64,000 bases of DNA, taken from positions 124,001 to 188,000 of the forward strand of contig NZ_JWTA01000008.1 of the NCBI RefSeq assembly GCF_000813825.1, written 5' to 3'. Source of the stretch: Chryseobacterium taiwanense. GTDB lineage: Bacteria > Bacteroidota > Bacteroidia > Flavobacteriales > Weeksellaceae. Positions 36,182-44,023 of this stretch are shown here, piece by piece. The notes under the pieces were generated by a model. It was not told the DNA's origin and ran no database searches. It saw nothing but the letters and a program-made list of their open reading frames with translations. Position 1 is the stretch's first letter, and every line of letters begins with the position of its first letter. Position numbers and translations under genes: made by a program.

Positions 36182-36311
36182 TTAAACCATTAAGAATATT
36201 TCAGTTGTTAAGTGTAATTAAGAAAATCAAATAGATTTTTACAAGTATTTTGCCTAAAGCGAAGCTCATCTTAATATTCTCAACTTCTTAATAAAAATCT
36301 TAATGGTTCAA
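36182..36311. repeat. Dispersed repeat with CATTAAGA/TCTTAATG inverted ends, copy 5
   Basis: Left end TTAAACCATTAAGA (36182-36195) is identical to the left end at 31530; the right end TCTTAATGGTTCAA (36298-36311) differs at one base. Length 130 bases, again with many TTAAG/CTTAA words inside and possible long hairpin folding. Confidence 0.75.
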
Positions 36312-36332
36312 AATTAAATATCTTAACAACAA

Positions 36333-36362
36333 AAAATTCGCAAAGAAAACCCTGCGAATTTT
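36333..36362 (-). terminator. Terminator of the DUF4440 gene
   Basis: A perfect 10-base-pair stem AAAATTCGCA/TGCGAATTTT with a 10-base loop, just past the stop codon on the minus strand; in that orientation it ends in a T run. It may also stop transcription from the other side. Confidence 0.75.
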
Positions 36363-36384
36363 AATTTATAATAAAATAGAATAA

Positions 36385-36828
36385 CTACTTTTTTTTCTCT
36401 GATTTTACAGCCTGTCTCGCCAATAATTTCCAGTCATTTTTCACCTTCGTCCACACCAATAAAATATCCAGTGTTACATCACTCGGAGCTTTTCCCGCAT
36501 CAGCAGTCGTTGCATAAAAATGATGACGAACAATTGCTGTATTTCCAACAATACTTACATTTTGATTGGTAATATCAATGGTTAAAAAGTCCGATTTTTT
36601 ACTCACTAATTTTTCTACAAATTCTTTTGCATCATCAATGTGACCTCCGGAATGTCCATAAGTTAATTCCGGTAGAATTAAAGATTCTAGCTCAGATTTT
36701 TCTCCACTGATCATGGCTAGCCTTAATTTTTCAGCAACAGCATTCACGGCATCTTTGTCATTGATTTTCTGTGCTGAAATAGTTATTGCCAATATAAAGC
36801 TCATGGCAAAAATTAATTTTTTAATCAT
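36385..36828 (-). CDS. Secreted DUF4440 / NTF2-like protein
   Basis: 147 residues with a signal peptide (MIKKLIFAMSFILAITISA, cleavage after AQ). The mature part (about 22-140) has the alternating helix and curved-sheet pattern of NTF2-like DUF4440 proteins: LRLAMISGEKSELESLILPELTYGHSGGHIDDAKEF, then AIVRHHFYATT and ILLVWTKVKNDWKLLARQAV. The family is diverse and many members have no known reaction. The position of an operator-like palindrome 46 bases upstream suggests it belongs to the pectin/rhamnose regulon, perhaps as a sugar-binding or isomerase-like accessory protein; that is inference only. Confidence 0.85.
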   Translation of the reverse strand: MIKKLIFAMSFILAITISAQKINDKDAVNAVAEKLRLAMISGEKSELESLILPELTYGHSGGHIDDAKEFVEKLVSKKSDFLTIDITNQNVSIVGNTAIVRHHFYATTADAGKAPSDVTLDILLVWTKVKNDWKLLARQAVKSEKKK

Positions 36829-36873
36829 AATTGAATATATAGTTTTAAAGGTATTGTTGTTAGGGTATTTTAA

Positions 36874-36887
36874 TGCAATCGATTGCG
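36874..36887. promoter_or_regulatory. Operator-like palindrome upstream of the DUF4440 gene (TGCAATCGATTGCG)
   Basis: Matches TGCAATCGATTGCA at 13 of 14 positions. It lies between the DUF4440 gene start (36828) and the 3-prime end of the GntR gene (36920), so it most likely controls the DUF4440 gene. Confidence 0.55.
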
Positions 36888-36919
36888 CTTTTAGAATGAA
36901 TTAAGTAAGAAATTATATT

Positions 36920-37963
36920 TTAAAGAGAATCCCTCTGAATAAATTTAAATACATTATTTACAGACTCTTTTTTATTTTTTAAAATCATATACGCTGCAGA
37001 TTCTCCCATCGCTTTGAAATCTGTTGTAATCACAGTAATTCCCAACAATTCTTTTAATGGGGTTTCATTGTAAGAAATAATGCCGATGTCTTCGCCTAAT
37101 TTCAAATTGTTTTGTCTGACTTGTTTTACCAGATTCACCAGATCACGTTCACGAATTGTGATGAAAATATCCTTTTGCAATTCCATGTCGGGATAGATTT
37201 CATCCAGAATTTCATAATCCAGTTTAAAATCTTTACAAAACTTTTCAAAACCACGGACAATACGGAAAGGATAAGGGTGAATTGATTTATTAGGATATAC
37301 CAAGATAATTTTTTCATATTTCTTGATCTTATCTAAACCTTCTTTCAGAGCATCATAAATATCATGCTCAAAATCCTGGAAAATAGAGCCGTATTCCCCT
37401 GAAATATTCGGTTTGGTATTATCCAGTACCAGCAATTTATTTTTAGGAATTTTTTCAATCATATCGATCACTTCCTGTGTAGAACTTGTATGTTTTGACT
37501 GTTCATCGCGGAAATGAGGCATGATGACATAATAATCAAAACCACCAAGATTTTTCTTTAAAGAATTAATAAAAAGCGTTTCGTCACAATGGTAAATATA
37601 CATCTCTACATTGCCTTTGGTACCGATTGCATTGACGAAATAATTATAAATCATCATTTTATAAGTACTTGGCTTATTGATCAAAAAGAAGATATTGATG
37701 ATGTCGTTTTTATTAACCCGTGAAATATAATATCCTTTGCCTTTTACAGATTCGATGATTTGCCTTTTCCTAAGCTCTTTATAAGCCTTTTCTACTGTAT
37801 CTCTTGAAAGAAAACAGGACTCACTAAGCTCATTGATGGAAGGGATTTTTTCTCCGATCTGAATCTCTCCGCCATCAATGCCATTCAGAATCGAATCTAC
37901 AATTTGTTTGTATTTCGGAACTCTGGAATGTTCATTAATATAAATTTCGAATGTTTCTGCCAT
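36920..37963 (-). CDS. GntR-family regulator with LacI-like sugar-sensing domain
   Basis: 347 residues. The N-terminal ~80 residues form a GntR winged helix (VPKYKQIVDSILNGI, GEKIPSINELSESCFLSRDTVEKAYKELRKRQIIESVKGKGYYI). The rest (about 90-345) looks like a periplasmic-binding-protein-type sensor as in LacI repressors and in AraR of Bacillus, with LGEDIGIISYNETPLKELLGITVITTDFKAMG near the end. It should bind a sugar or sugar-phosphate and control genes near it; rhamnose or a pectin-derived sugar is likely from position. It is flanked by the DUF4440 gene (same strand, 91 bases downstream) and a terminator upstream, so it is transcribed alone. Confidence 0.88.
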   Translation of the reverse strand: MAETFEIYINEHSRVPKYKQIVDSILNGIDGGEIQIGEKIPSINELSESCFLSRDTVEKAYKELRKRQIIESVKGKGYYISRVNKNDIINIFFLINKPSTYKMMIYNYFVNAIGTKGNVEMYIYHCDETLFINSLKKNLGGFDYYVIMPHFRDEQSKHTSSTQEVIDMIEKIPKNKLLVLDNTKPNISGEYGSIFQDFEHDIYDALKEGLDKIKKYEKIILVYPNKSIHPYPFRIVRGFEKFCKDFKLDYEILDEIYPDMELQKDIFITIRERDLVNLVKQVRQNNLKLGEDIGIISYNETPLKELLGITVITTDFKAMGESAAYMILKNKKESVNNVFKFIQRDSL

Positions 37964-38033
37964 GGCTTTAAATAAAGGGATATTAGTGTCAAATTAAGAA
38001 ATAACTCCAAAATTTGACTTACAATCATGGGAG

Positions 38034-38059
38034 ACAAGTTACGAATTTTTTACAAGTTA
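38034..38059. promoter_or_regulatory. Direct repeat ACAAGTTA upstream of the GntR gene
   Basis: Two identical 8-base words start 18 bases apart, about 70-95 bases before the start codon on the minus strand. They may be autoregulatory half-sites. A related ACAAG word is part of the inverted repeat upstream of rhaT. Confidence 0.3.
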
Positions 38060-38210
38060 TTCTTTAATTATGTTAAATTAATAAAGATGCTTTTATTCAG
38101 CTGAAATTAATGTAAGAATTGAGTATACTGAAGAGAAAATATCTGAAATTTTCCGACCAAATAGGGAGGGAAATTCTGGAAAATCTTTAAGTTGTGCAAA
38201 TAATTCTAAT

Positions 38211-38241
38211 AAAAAAAGCCTGCCCTTTTCAGAACAGACTT
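38211..38241 (-). terminator. Terminator of the GH28-DUF4450-GH65-like operon
   Basis: On the minus strand an 11-base stem (AAGTCTGTTCT with AGGGCAGGCTT, allowing G-U pairs) closes a GAAA tetraloop and is followed by a run of T. It lies 25 bases past the stop of the GH65-like gene. Confidence 0.8.
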
Positions 38242-38265
38242 TGAACTATATGAATGTGAAAAAAA

Positions 38266-40401
38266 TTAAGGCATTTTTTTGAAACCTTCGGCTTTTATTT
38301 TCCATGAACCATCTTTTGGAAAACCAGGGAATTCACCCGTAGAATTGTCCCAACCTTCTAACATCATCGCAACTGTTGTTAACACTCCGCCATTTCCAGG
38401 AAGATAAATTCTCAATCTACCATCCTGATAATTGTGTCCGTTTTTCAAATACGTATTCGTTTGAATATTCATGAAAAGCGCATCCAGCGCTTTGTTAGGA
38501 AGACCTAATCTTGCGGCAGTCATCGCAGTCATCGGAAAATCCCAACCCCATGTATGTTCCCAGTTCCATCTTTCCCAGACGATATCCAAGGTGTTTTTCA
38601 TGATTTTCTTATCCAGTTTTGACGATTCAGGAACCATTCCTAAAGCGCCCAAAACAGAAGGGTGATCAGTCATCCATTTCGGGAATGTGAAAGAATCTTT
38701 CGCTGATTCTGTCGATAAATACACATTATCCTGAACCGGAAGCGGTGCCAGTTTTGAAATGACATCATCCCATTTTTTATCTCTTTTCTCTCCTAATCTT
38801 TCCTTCCATTGCTGAGCGACTTTCAGTGCCCAATCCCAATACGCAACTTCATAAGTTGGATTGTAGGTATCTTTCGCAGGGAAAACTTCTTGTGCAGGAA
38901 TGACTCCTTTTCCTAGGTTATAACGGTTTTTCTCTTTATCGTAAGTAGCGAAATCTGCCATAAATTCAGCTGTTGCAAAAATCAGATCTTTGTATTTTTC
39001 CAACACTTTTTTATCCTTGTTATTTCGATATAAAAGCTCTGTCATATAAATTAAATGTGGTTGTTCCCAAATCAAAAATGCAGCAACAGAAGAAGGACTT
39101 TCGTTTCCGTCATTATCCGACATTTTGATCCAACGAACTCCTTTATAACCTTGTCTTTCAGCTAATTTTTTTGCTTTTTCAAACGATCTGAAATAATAAT
39201 CCAATTGCTTTTCCAAAATTTCAGGTCTTCCCCACAAAGCGTAGTGAACACCGTGCCACCAATGCATTTCCGTGTGTGGTTTTCCATACCAGCTGTTGAA
39301 TGTTAATCCGGTTTCTTGTGGCGGATTGCTTCCTCCACATTGAACTTTGGTTAAATATTCTGAAAGTACCACTCTGCGCTCCAGTTCGTTGGCTCTCTTA
39401 TCGGTACTTCCTTCAAAATCAACGGCTGCACCGCTTTCCCAGAAGCTTTTCCAGTTGGACGTGCTTTCTTTTTCGGCATCTGCAAACAAACTTTTAGAAG
39501 TTTTTTGATTTTTAGCTGAAAATTCAACACTTAATTCAACCGTTTTGTTTTTTGTAGATGGCTCGTAAACGAAATGGTGTTTTCCTGCTTCACTTAATTT
39601 ACCCTCTGTAAAATATAATTGAGTAAAATAATCAGCAGTTTGTAACTTATGTTCAATCAACCCTTGTGTTGCATTAGATGAGATAATTTTTGTTGAATGT
39701 TGATTTTCATTTCCGTAAAAAGCTGCGTCATCCAAAAATTGTCCGGTCGGAGAAGGGTAGTGAGCGAATACTTTTAATCTTTTTTGAGAAATTAAATCAG
39801 ATTCAATTTTTACCCCAATTTTATCTGAATTTTGGAAAGAAGCCGTCCAAACTTTTACAGGAGTTCCTTCCAAAGTAAATTCACTCGTAATAATTCCCGT
39901 CCATAAATCAATTTTCTGGTTGATGTTCTGTAAATCTGAAATTTTAGCTTTCTGGCCATCTTTTTTATACAGCTCGATTCCTATGTTTCCTAGTTGCAGA
40001 CGATGCTGATTCACACGAAAATATTCAACGGCTTTTTTGTTGCGTTCAGGTTCCTTGATTTGAACACTATACAGTGCTTTCCGTCCGTCATTATTAAAAT
40101 CGTAGGGTTTTAAAGTTTCTTCAAACTTATAACCTTCAGTATTTGGAAAACTGTTCCATCCCCATTCTGACTGAGTTCCCAGAGAAACTCCATTCTTATA
40201 ATATTCCGGGAAAGACTGCATTCCGGTAATGTCAACGGTGTATGCAAATTTTCCGTTTCCAACCGTTAAAGAAGATAAAGTATCTGCTTTTACATTCACA
40301 ATATTATGTCGCTGAACGACTTTTTTACGGTCGATTTTCTGAGCATTGAGAGGAGAAAATCCAATGCAAAAAAGGCTCAGGTATATGACTAATTTTTTCA
40401 T
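38266..40401 (-). CDS. Secreted (alpha/alpha)6-barrel glycosidase, GH65-like
   Basis: 711 residues with a signal peptide (cleavage near LNAQ, residue 21). A beta-rich N-terminal half (about 25-320) is followed by a helical barrel (about 335-690), the arrangement of clan GH-L enzymes such as GH65. Conserved-looking blocks in the barrel are FNSWYGKPHTEMHWWHGVHYALWGRP, MSDNDGNESPSSVAAFLIWEQPHLIYM and WNWEHTWGWDFPMTAMTAARL, the last carrying acidic residues that could be catalytic. I cannot assign it to a numbered family with confidence; it may be an unclassified relative. Last gene of a three-gene operon behind DUF4450 (9-base gap) in a pectin locus, so it probably acts on a pectin side-chain or oligosaccharide. 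Confidence 0.65.
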   Translation of the reverse strand: MKKLVIYLSLFCIGFSPLNAQKIDRKKVVQRHNIVNVKADTLSSLTVGNGKFAYTVDITGMQSFPEYYKNGVSLGTQSEWGWNSFPNTEGYKFEETLKPYDFNNDGRKALYSVQIKEPERNKKAVEYFRVNQHRLQLGNIGIELYKKDGQKAKISDLQNINQKIDLWTGIITSEFTLEGTPVKVWTASFQNSDKIGVKIESDLISQKRLKVFAHYPSPTGQFLDDAAFYGNENQHSTKIISSNATQGLIEHKLQTADYFTQLYFTEGKLSEAGKHHFVYEPSTKNKTVELSVEFSAKNQKTSKSLFADAEKESTSNWKSFWESGAAVDFEGSTDKRANELERRVVLSEYLTKVQCGGSNPPQETGLTFNSWYGKPHTEMHWWHGVHYALWGRPEILEKQLDYYFRSFEKAKKLAERQGYKGVRWIKMSDNDGNESPSSVAAFLIWEQPHLIYMTELLYRNNKDKKVLEKYKDLIFATAEFMADFATYDKEKNRYNLGKGVIPAQEVFPAKDTYNPTYEVAYWDWALKVAQQWKERLGEKRDKKWDDVISKLAPLPVQDNVYLSTESAKDSFTFPKWMTDHPSVLGALGMVPESSKLDKKIMKNTLDIVWERWNWEHTWGWDFPMTAMTAARLGLPNKALDALFMNIQTNTYLKNGHNYQDGRLRIYLPGNGGVLTTVAMMLEGWDNSTGEFPGFPKDGSWKIKAEGFKKMP

Positions 40402-40410
40402 TCTATTTTT

Positions 40411-43400
40411 TTATTTTAAAACAGTAGCACTCATCATTCCGATAACAACATCGTTGCTTACTGCCGTTAATTGTATTGATTTTAATTCTTTGTTTGGATC
40501 AATTGGCAAATCTAAAATGGTTGCAGCTCCGCCTTCTACAGCACGGTCCGAAAATCCTTTGATACCTGAATATTGACGCAAACTTCCGCCTTTATACAAT
40601 TCCCCTGTTTTCAGTTGAACTCTGTAAGGAATTTTGTCATCCGGAATTTCAAAAGCGAAATTATCATCAAACAAATCCTGCTCAATCGGCCACCAGTTCA
40701 CCGGATTTTTCAGTTTCAATTCTGAAGTTGAGCCATCAACATATTGAACAGTAATTTTTCCGTTAATGATTTGTGACTGCATCGGATTGGTAGTACCTGT
40801 CATCAGGAAATACATTTTCTTTCCTTTACCTGAAACAGGGATTTCAATTGATTTCGGATAATTATCCCACTGACTTGTAAAGACAATATTTTTATCTGCT
40901 TTATTATCAATAAGGAAAGGTATTCCAAGGAAATCAACCTTCCCGTTTTTTCTTTTATTCATCAATCCGTTGTCGTCGATTTGAGCGGTAATCAATGGAT
41001 AGCACCAATTTCCTATTCCCTGCCATGGAAGCTGTAGAGTAGGGACGTTGAGTCTGGGTGAAAGGTATTTCTGATTGAAAATTTCCGTAACTTTTTCATT
41101 GTATGTTGAAGCTAATGAAACGATATTGAAATCGCCTTGATTTTCAATTTCCCAATCTGTGATCTCAATATTTTGTTTAATTCCGTTGTATTCAAGCTCA
41201 ATAGAATTGGTTCCTTTAGTTAAATAGTTTGCAGGAATTTCAATAGAAATATTTTGATTTTTTTGAACTGAAAAAGGTTTATTTAAACCATTAATACTCG
41301 GTTTTCCATTGATGGTATTTGTTGATTTTGATTGAATGGTAAGTTTTTTATTTTCCCATTTTGTTTCCAAAGGAAAACGGATATCCACATTCACAGGTTG
41401 CCACCAAGTGGTTCCGTTTTGTTCAACTTGTACGAAAAATGTTCCTTTTCTTTCTTGTTGAATTAATTCAAATTGTGGACTGACCACCCCGTCTTCTCCC
41501 TTTGGTCGAATCCACCCCTCCAAAGGAGGGGAATTTTTAATTAATCCTTGAGGATCATAAACTTGTTTAATTTTCTTTTTTGAATCTAAATTCAACTGAA
41601 GATTTTCGGAAATATAATTGATATAATCAGTTTGCTCATTTTTCAATTCTTCTCCGGAATAAATGATTTCAATGTTAAATTCTTTTCCAGCTGGTGTTTT
41701 AAATTGTACAAAAGGTTGCAAAATAGAATTTGGTTTTATTTGCCATTCTACTTTCTTTCCGTTTACTTTTACCGATTTTATATTAGAATGATTCACCGGA
41801 ATCTGCATTTCCAAAGCAACCGGTTTCGAATAATTTGATTTGAAAAAATATGCTGCTTTCTTTGAATTTCGGTTAAATTTAAATTCCCAATCCGGAAGTT
41901 TTAATGCTGCAAAATTCCAGTCTTTTGGAAAGCCTGGTTTTATTTCAATGGTATTGTCTAGTAATTTAGGATAAACTCCGAAAAGTCCTTCCGTTAAGGT
42001 TCTTGCAGCAACGCCGATCGGATCTGCAAAATCACGGTACAATTCTCCACGAAATGCATCGTAATGAGATAGCTGCTCAAAATTTCCCGGACTGATTCCA
42101 TAATACATGCTTTCGACAAGGTTTCCCTTCCACAGTTGGTAAGCATCTTCATTTCTTCCCGATTGCCAATACGCCAAAGCCGTTTGTAAGTTTTCCGCCA
42201 AAGCAACATTGTTAATCGACCAGTCATAAGGCTGCCAATTGGTGGTAGAAAGTGTATAATAGTCTTTGTTTACAGCACCTTTCACTGTGACAGGAATCTT
42301 CGGAATATGATTGTTGATGTACTGTAAATTTTGATAATCCTCAAATTCATTTAAAATATAGGCATCCGAAACATGGTAAATCGACCAGATTCCGGGGATG
42401 TCATGAAGGGTTTGATTTCCCAAAGCGTCTTTATATTCAGCGAAATGTCCTTTGTTTTTAATCCAAAGCTGGGCTTTCATCGCATTTAAAATACTTTCTG
42501 CTTCTTTTTCATAAGGTTGAGGATTTTCACCTATAATTTTTGCCAGTTTAGCCATTTCGCGGTTGGCTCTGTAATTATAGGCCGAAGTATGGGTAACTTT
42601 TCCACCCGAATATTGTAATGCGTCACTTGCCCAAATGGCTGCATAGGCATCATACAAATCACCACGTTTGAAGTTTCTTTTTTCCCAGTCCATGTGACGA
42701 ACCATTGTCGGCCACATTTTCTTTAGAAATTCAAGATCTCCGGTGTAGTTGAAATGCGTAAACATTTGGTCAAAAAACACCAGATTCATATCATAATGAT
42801 GCGGTTTTGTATTATCGTTCGGATTTCTGGAAATATATCCGCTTGAAAATACAGAGTTCCCAATTTTCTCAGCATGTCGAGCCAAATGAAGATTCGTATC
42901 CATTTCTACAGGAGCAAAATCGGGCTGTAAAATCTGTGAATTGGCATAACTTTCAAAGTGTTCTTTTGCACGATCGTGCCAACTGAGAACGTCTGCAACA
43001 TAAGCTCCACGCCACGCATTTAAACGCATTCTCCATGCTACAGCACCGTGAAGATAAGTAGGGCTTTCCCAGATTCCATCGGCTGCAACAGCCAGATTAG
43101 CTCCGAAGTTATTTAACTCTGCATCAGGTGTATTTAGTTGAACTTGATTGGTTAATGTTAATCGTGATCTTTCAGCTTCATTAAAAAGCATTTTTAAGTC
43201 TTCATCAGAAAAACTTTTATTAGATTTTCCTTTAGAGATTTGAATATAAACAGGTTGCTGTTGTGCTGAATAGGAAGCGTAAATAATCGGAGATTTATCT
43301 ATTTTATTTTGAGTAAAAGTAGAAAGGTTTTCCAATGTTTTTGCATCGGTCATCTGCAAAAAAGGAACATTTGAAAAGTTCCCATTAACGATTTGAGCTT

Positions 43401-44022
43401 CTTTTTTCTTGTTTAAATAATTCAATTGAAACTGATTTTTTAATGCCTGAAACTGATTATTCGAACAATATTCAGGCAACAGATAAAATCCAGATTCCGG
43501 ATCTGCACCAATGTCTCCATTTCTGCTGAAAGTTGTACCACTTGCACCACCGTAAATGGCGTAAATTTTTGTCGAAGAATCTATATTTTCGGTTTCCATT
43601 TTTAGAACCAGGCCTTCTTCTTTTGATTGTGCTAAAACGGTCAGTTTTAAAGTTCCAAATCCAAGAATCGGATCTTTAATACTATAAAGCATTGAACCGG
43701 GACGATAACGTGTTTCAATTTTTTCTGCATTAATCAGTTTTTTAATGGAATTTCCTTTTTGGATAACAAACTGCAGATTTCCACCCATTCCGGGAAGATA
43801 TAATGCAAATTCAGGTAGATCTCCGGCTTCTACACGTGAAGCACGACTATCACCGTACAATGCACGGTTGAAACGGTATTTTCCATTTACTAATAAAAAA
43901 TCACCTTTGTCTTCCTTGTAGTGCAATTCACGTTCTTTATTCTGCCAATGTTTCGATTGGGAATAAGAATGTGAGAATGTTGATAAAACAATAAGTCCGG
44001 CCAGAATGGTTTTTCTTCGCAT
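40411..44022 (-). CDS. Large secreted DUF4450 protein, probable (alpha/alpha)6 glycosidase
   Basis: 1203 residues with a signal peptide (MRRKTILAGLIVLSTFSHSY, cleavage after SQ). Parts: beta-rich N-terminus (about 25-300), a helical barrel (about 315-720, with AVAWRMRLNAWRGAYVADVL, DMNLVFFDQMFTHFNYTGD, and LYDAYAAIWASDALQYSGG), beta C-terminal modules (about 760-1200). I match the N-terminal type to Pfam DUF4450 from memory. The barrel resembles GH78/GH63-like enzymes, so a rhamnosidase or similar exo-glycosidase activity is plausible but unproven. Odd: residues 830-847 are translated from a dispersed repeat inserted in frame. The gene starts one base after the GH28 stop, indicating coupling. 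Confidence 0.7.
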   Translation of the reverse strand: MRRKTILAGLIVLSTFSHSYSQSKHWQNKERELHYKEDKGDFLLVNGKYRFNRALYGDSRASRVEAGDLPEFALYLPGMGGNLQFVIQKGNSIKKLINAEKIETRYRPGSMLYSIKDPILGFGTLKLTVLAQSKEEGLVLKMETENIDSSTKIYAIYGGASGTTFSRNGDIGADPESGFYLLPEYCSNNQFQALKNQFQLNYLNKKKEAQIVNGNFSNVPFLQMTDAKTLENLSTFTQNKIDKSPIIYASYSAQQQPVYIQISKGKSNKSFSDEDLKMLFNEAERSRLTLTNQVQLNTPDAELNNFGANLAVAADGIWESPTYLHGAVAWRMRLNAWRGAYVADVLSWHDRAKEHFESYANSQILQPDFAPVEMDTNLHLARHAEKIGNSVFSSGYISRNPNDNTKPHHYDMNLVFFDQMFTHFNYTGDLEFLKKMWPTMVRHMDWEKRNFKRGDLYDAYAAIWASDALQYSGGKVTHTSAYNYRANREMAKLAKIIGENPQPYEKEAESILNAMKAQLWIKNKGHFAEYKDALGNQTLHDIPGIWSIYHVSDAYILNEFEDYQNLQYINNHIPKIPVTVKGAVNKDYYTLSTTNWQPYDWSINNVALAENLQTALAYWQSGRNEDAYQLWKGNLVESMYYGISPGNFEQLSHYDAFRGELYRDFADPIGVAARTLTEGLFGVYPKLLDNTIEIKPGFPKDWNFAALKLPDWEFKFNRNSKKAAYFFKSNYSKPVALEMQIPVNHSNIKSVKVNGKKVEWQIKPNSILQPFVQFKTPAGKEFNIEIIYSGEELKNEQTDYINYISENLQLNLDSKKKIKQVYDPQGLIKNSPPLEGWIRPKGEDGVVSPQFELIQQERKGTFFVQVEQNGTTWWQPVNVDIRFPLETKWENKKLTIQSKSTNTINGKPSINGLNKPFSVQKNQNISIEIPANYLTKGTNSIELEYNGIKQNIEITDWEIENQGDFNIVSLASTYNEKVTEIFNQKYLSPRLNVPTLQLPWQGIGNWCYPLITAQIDDNGLMNKRKNGKVDFLGIPFLIDNKADKNIVFTSQWDNYPKSIEIPVSGKGKKMYFLMTGTTNPMQSQIINGKITVQYVDGSTSELKLKNPVNWWPIEQDLFDDNFAFEIPDDKIPYRVQLKTGELYKGGSLRQYSGIKGFSDRAVEGGAATILDLPIDPNKELKSIQLTAVSNDVVIGMMSATVLK
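41482..41535 (-). repeat. Intergenic-type repeat inserted in frame inside the DUF4450 gene
   Basis: Encodes NSPPLEGWIRPKGEDGVV (residues 830-847). The DNA contains the palindrome CCCCTCCAAAGGAGGGG at its heart, the hallmark of a repeat found mainly between genes in flavobacteria, and the translated SPPLEGW...DGVV phrase is typical of that repeat when read through. GC content is clearly higher than in the flanks. It lies in a linker between predicted beta domains. Confidence 0.75.
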
Positions 44023-44023
44023 T

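Larger units (their letters stand above)
35916..36384. other. Intergenic region between convergent genes, repeat-rich
   Basis: 469 bases without a gene. It carries the lldD terminator (35937-35960), a second TTGGC-TTTA-GCCAA hairpin (35977-35990), a fragment with CTTTGCGTC and CGCAAAGATTTAA words, the dispersed repeat copy at 36182-36311, and the terminator of the minus-strand DUF4440 gene (36333-36362). Confidence 0.55.
37964..38265. other. Intergenic region upstream of the GntR gene
   Basis: 302 bases. It holds the direct repeat ACAAGTTA (38034-38041 and 38052-38059), probably in the promoter of the GntR gene, and at its far end the terminator of the minus-strand carbohydrate operon (38211-38241). 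No TGCAATCGATTGCA-type site and no gene were found. Confidence 0.55.
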
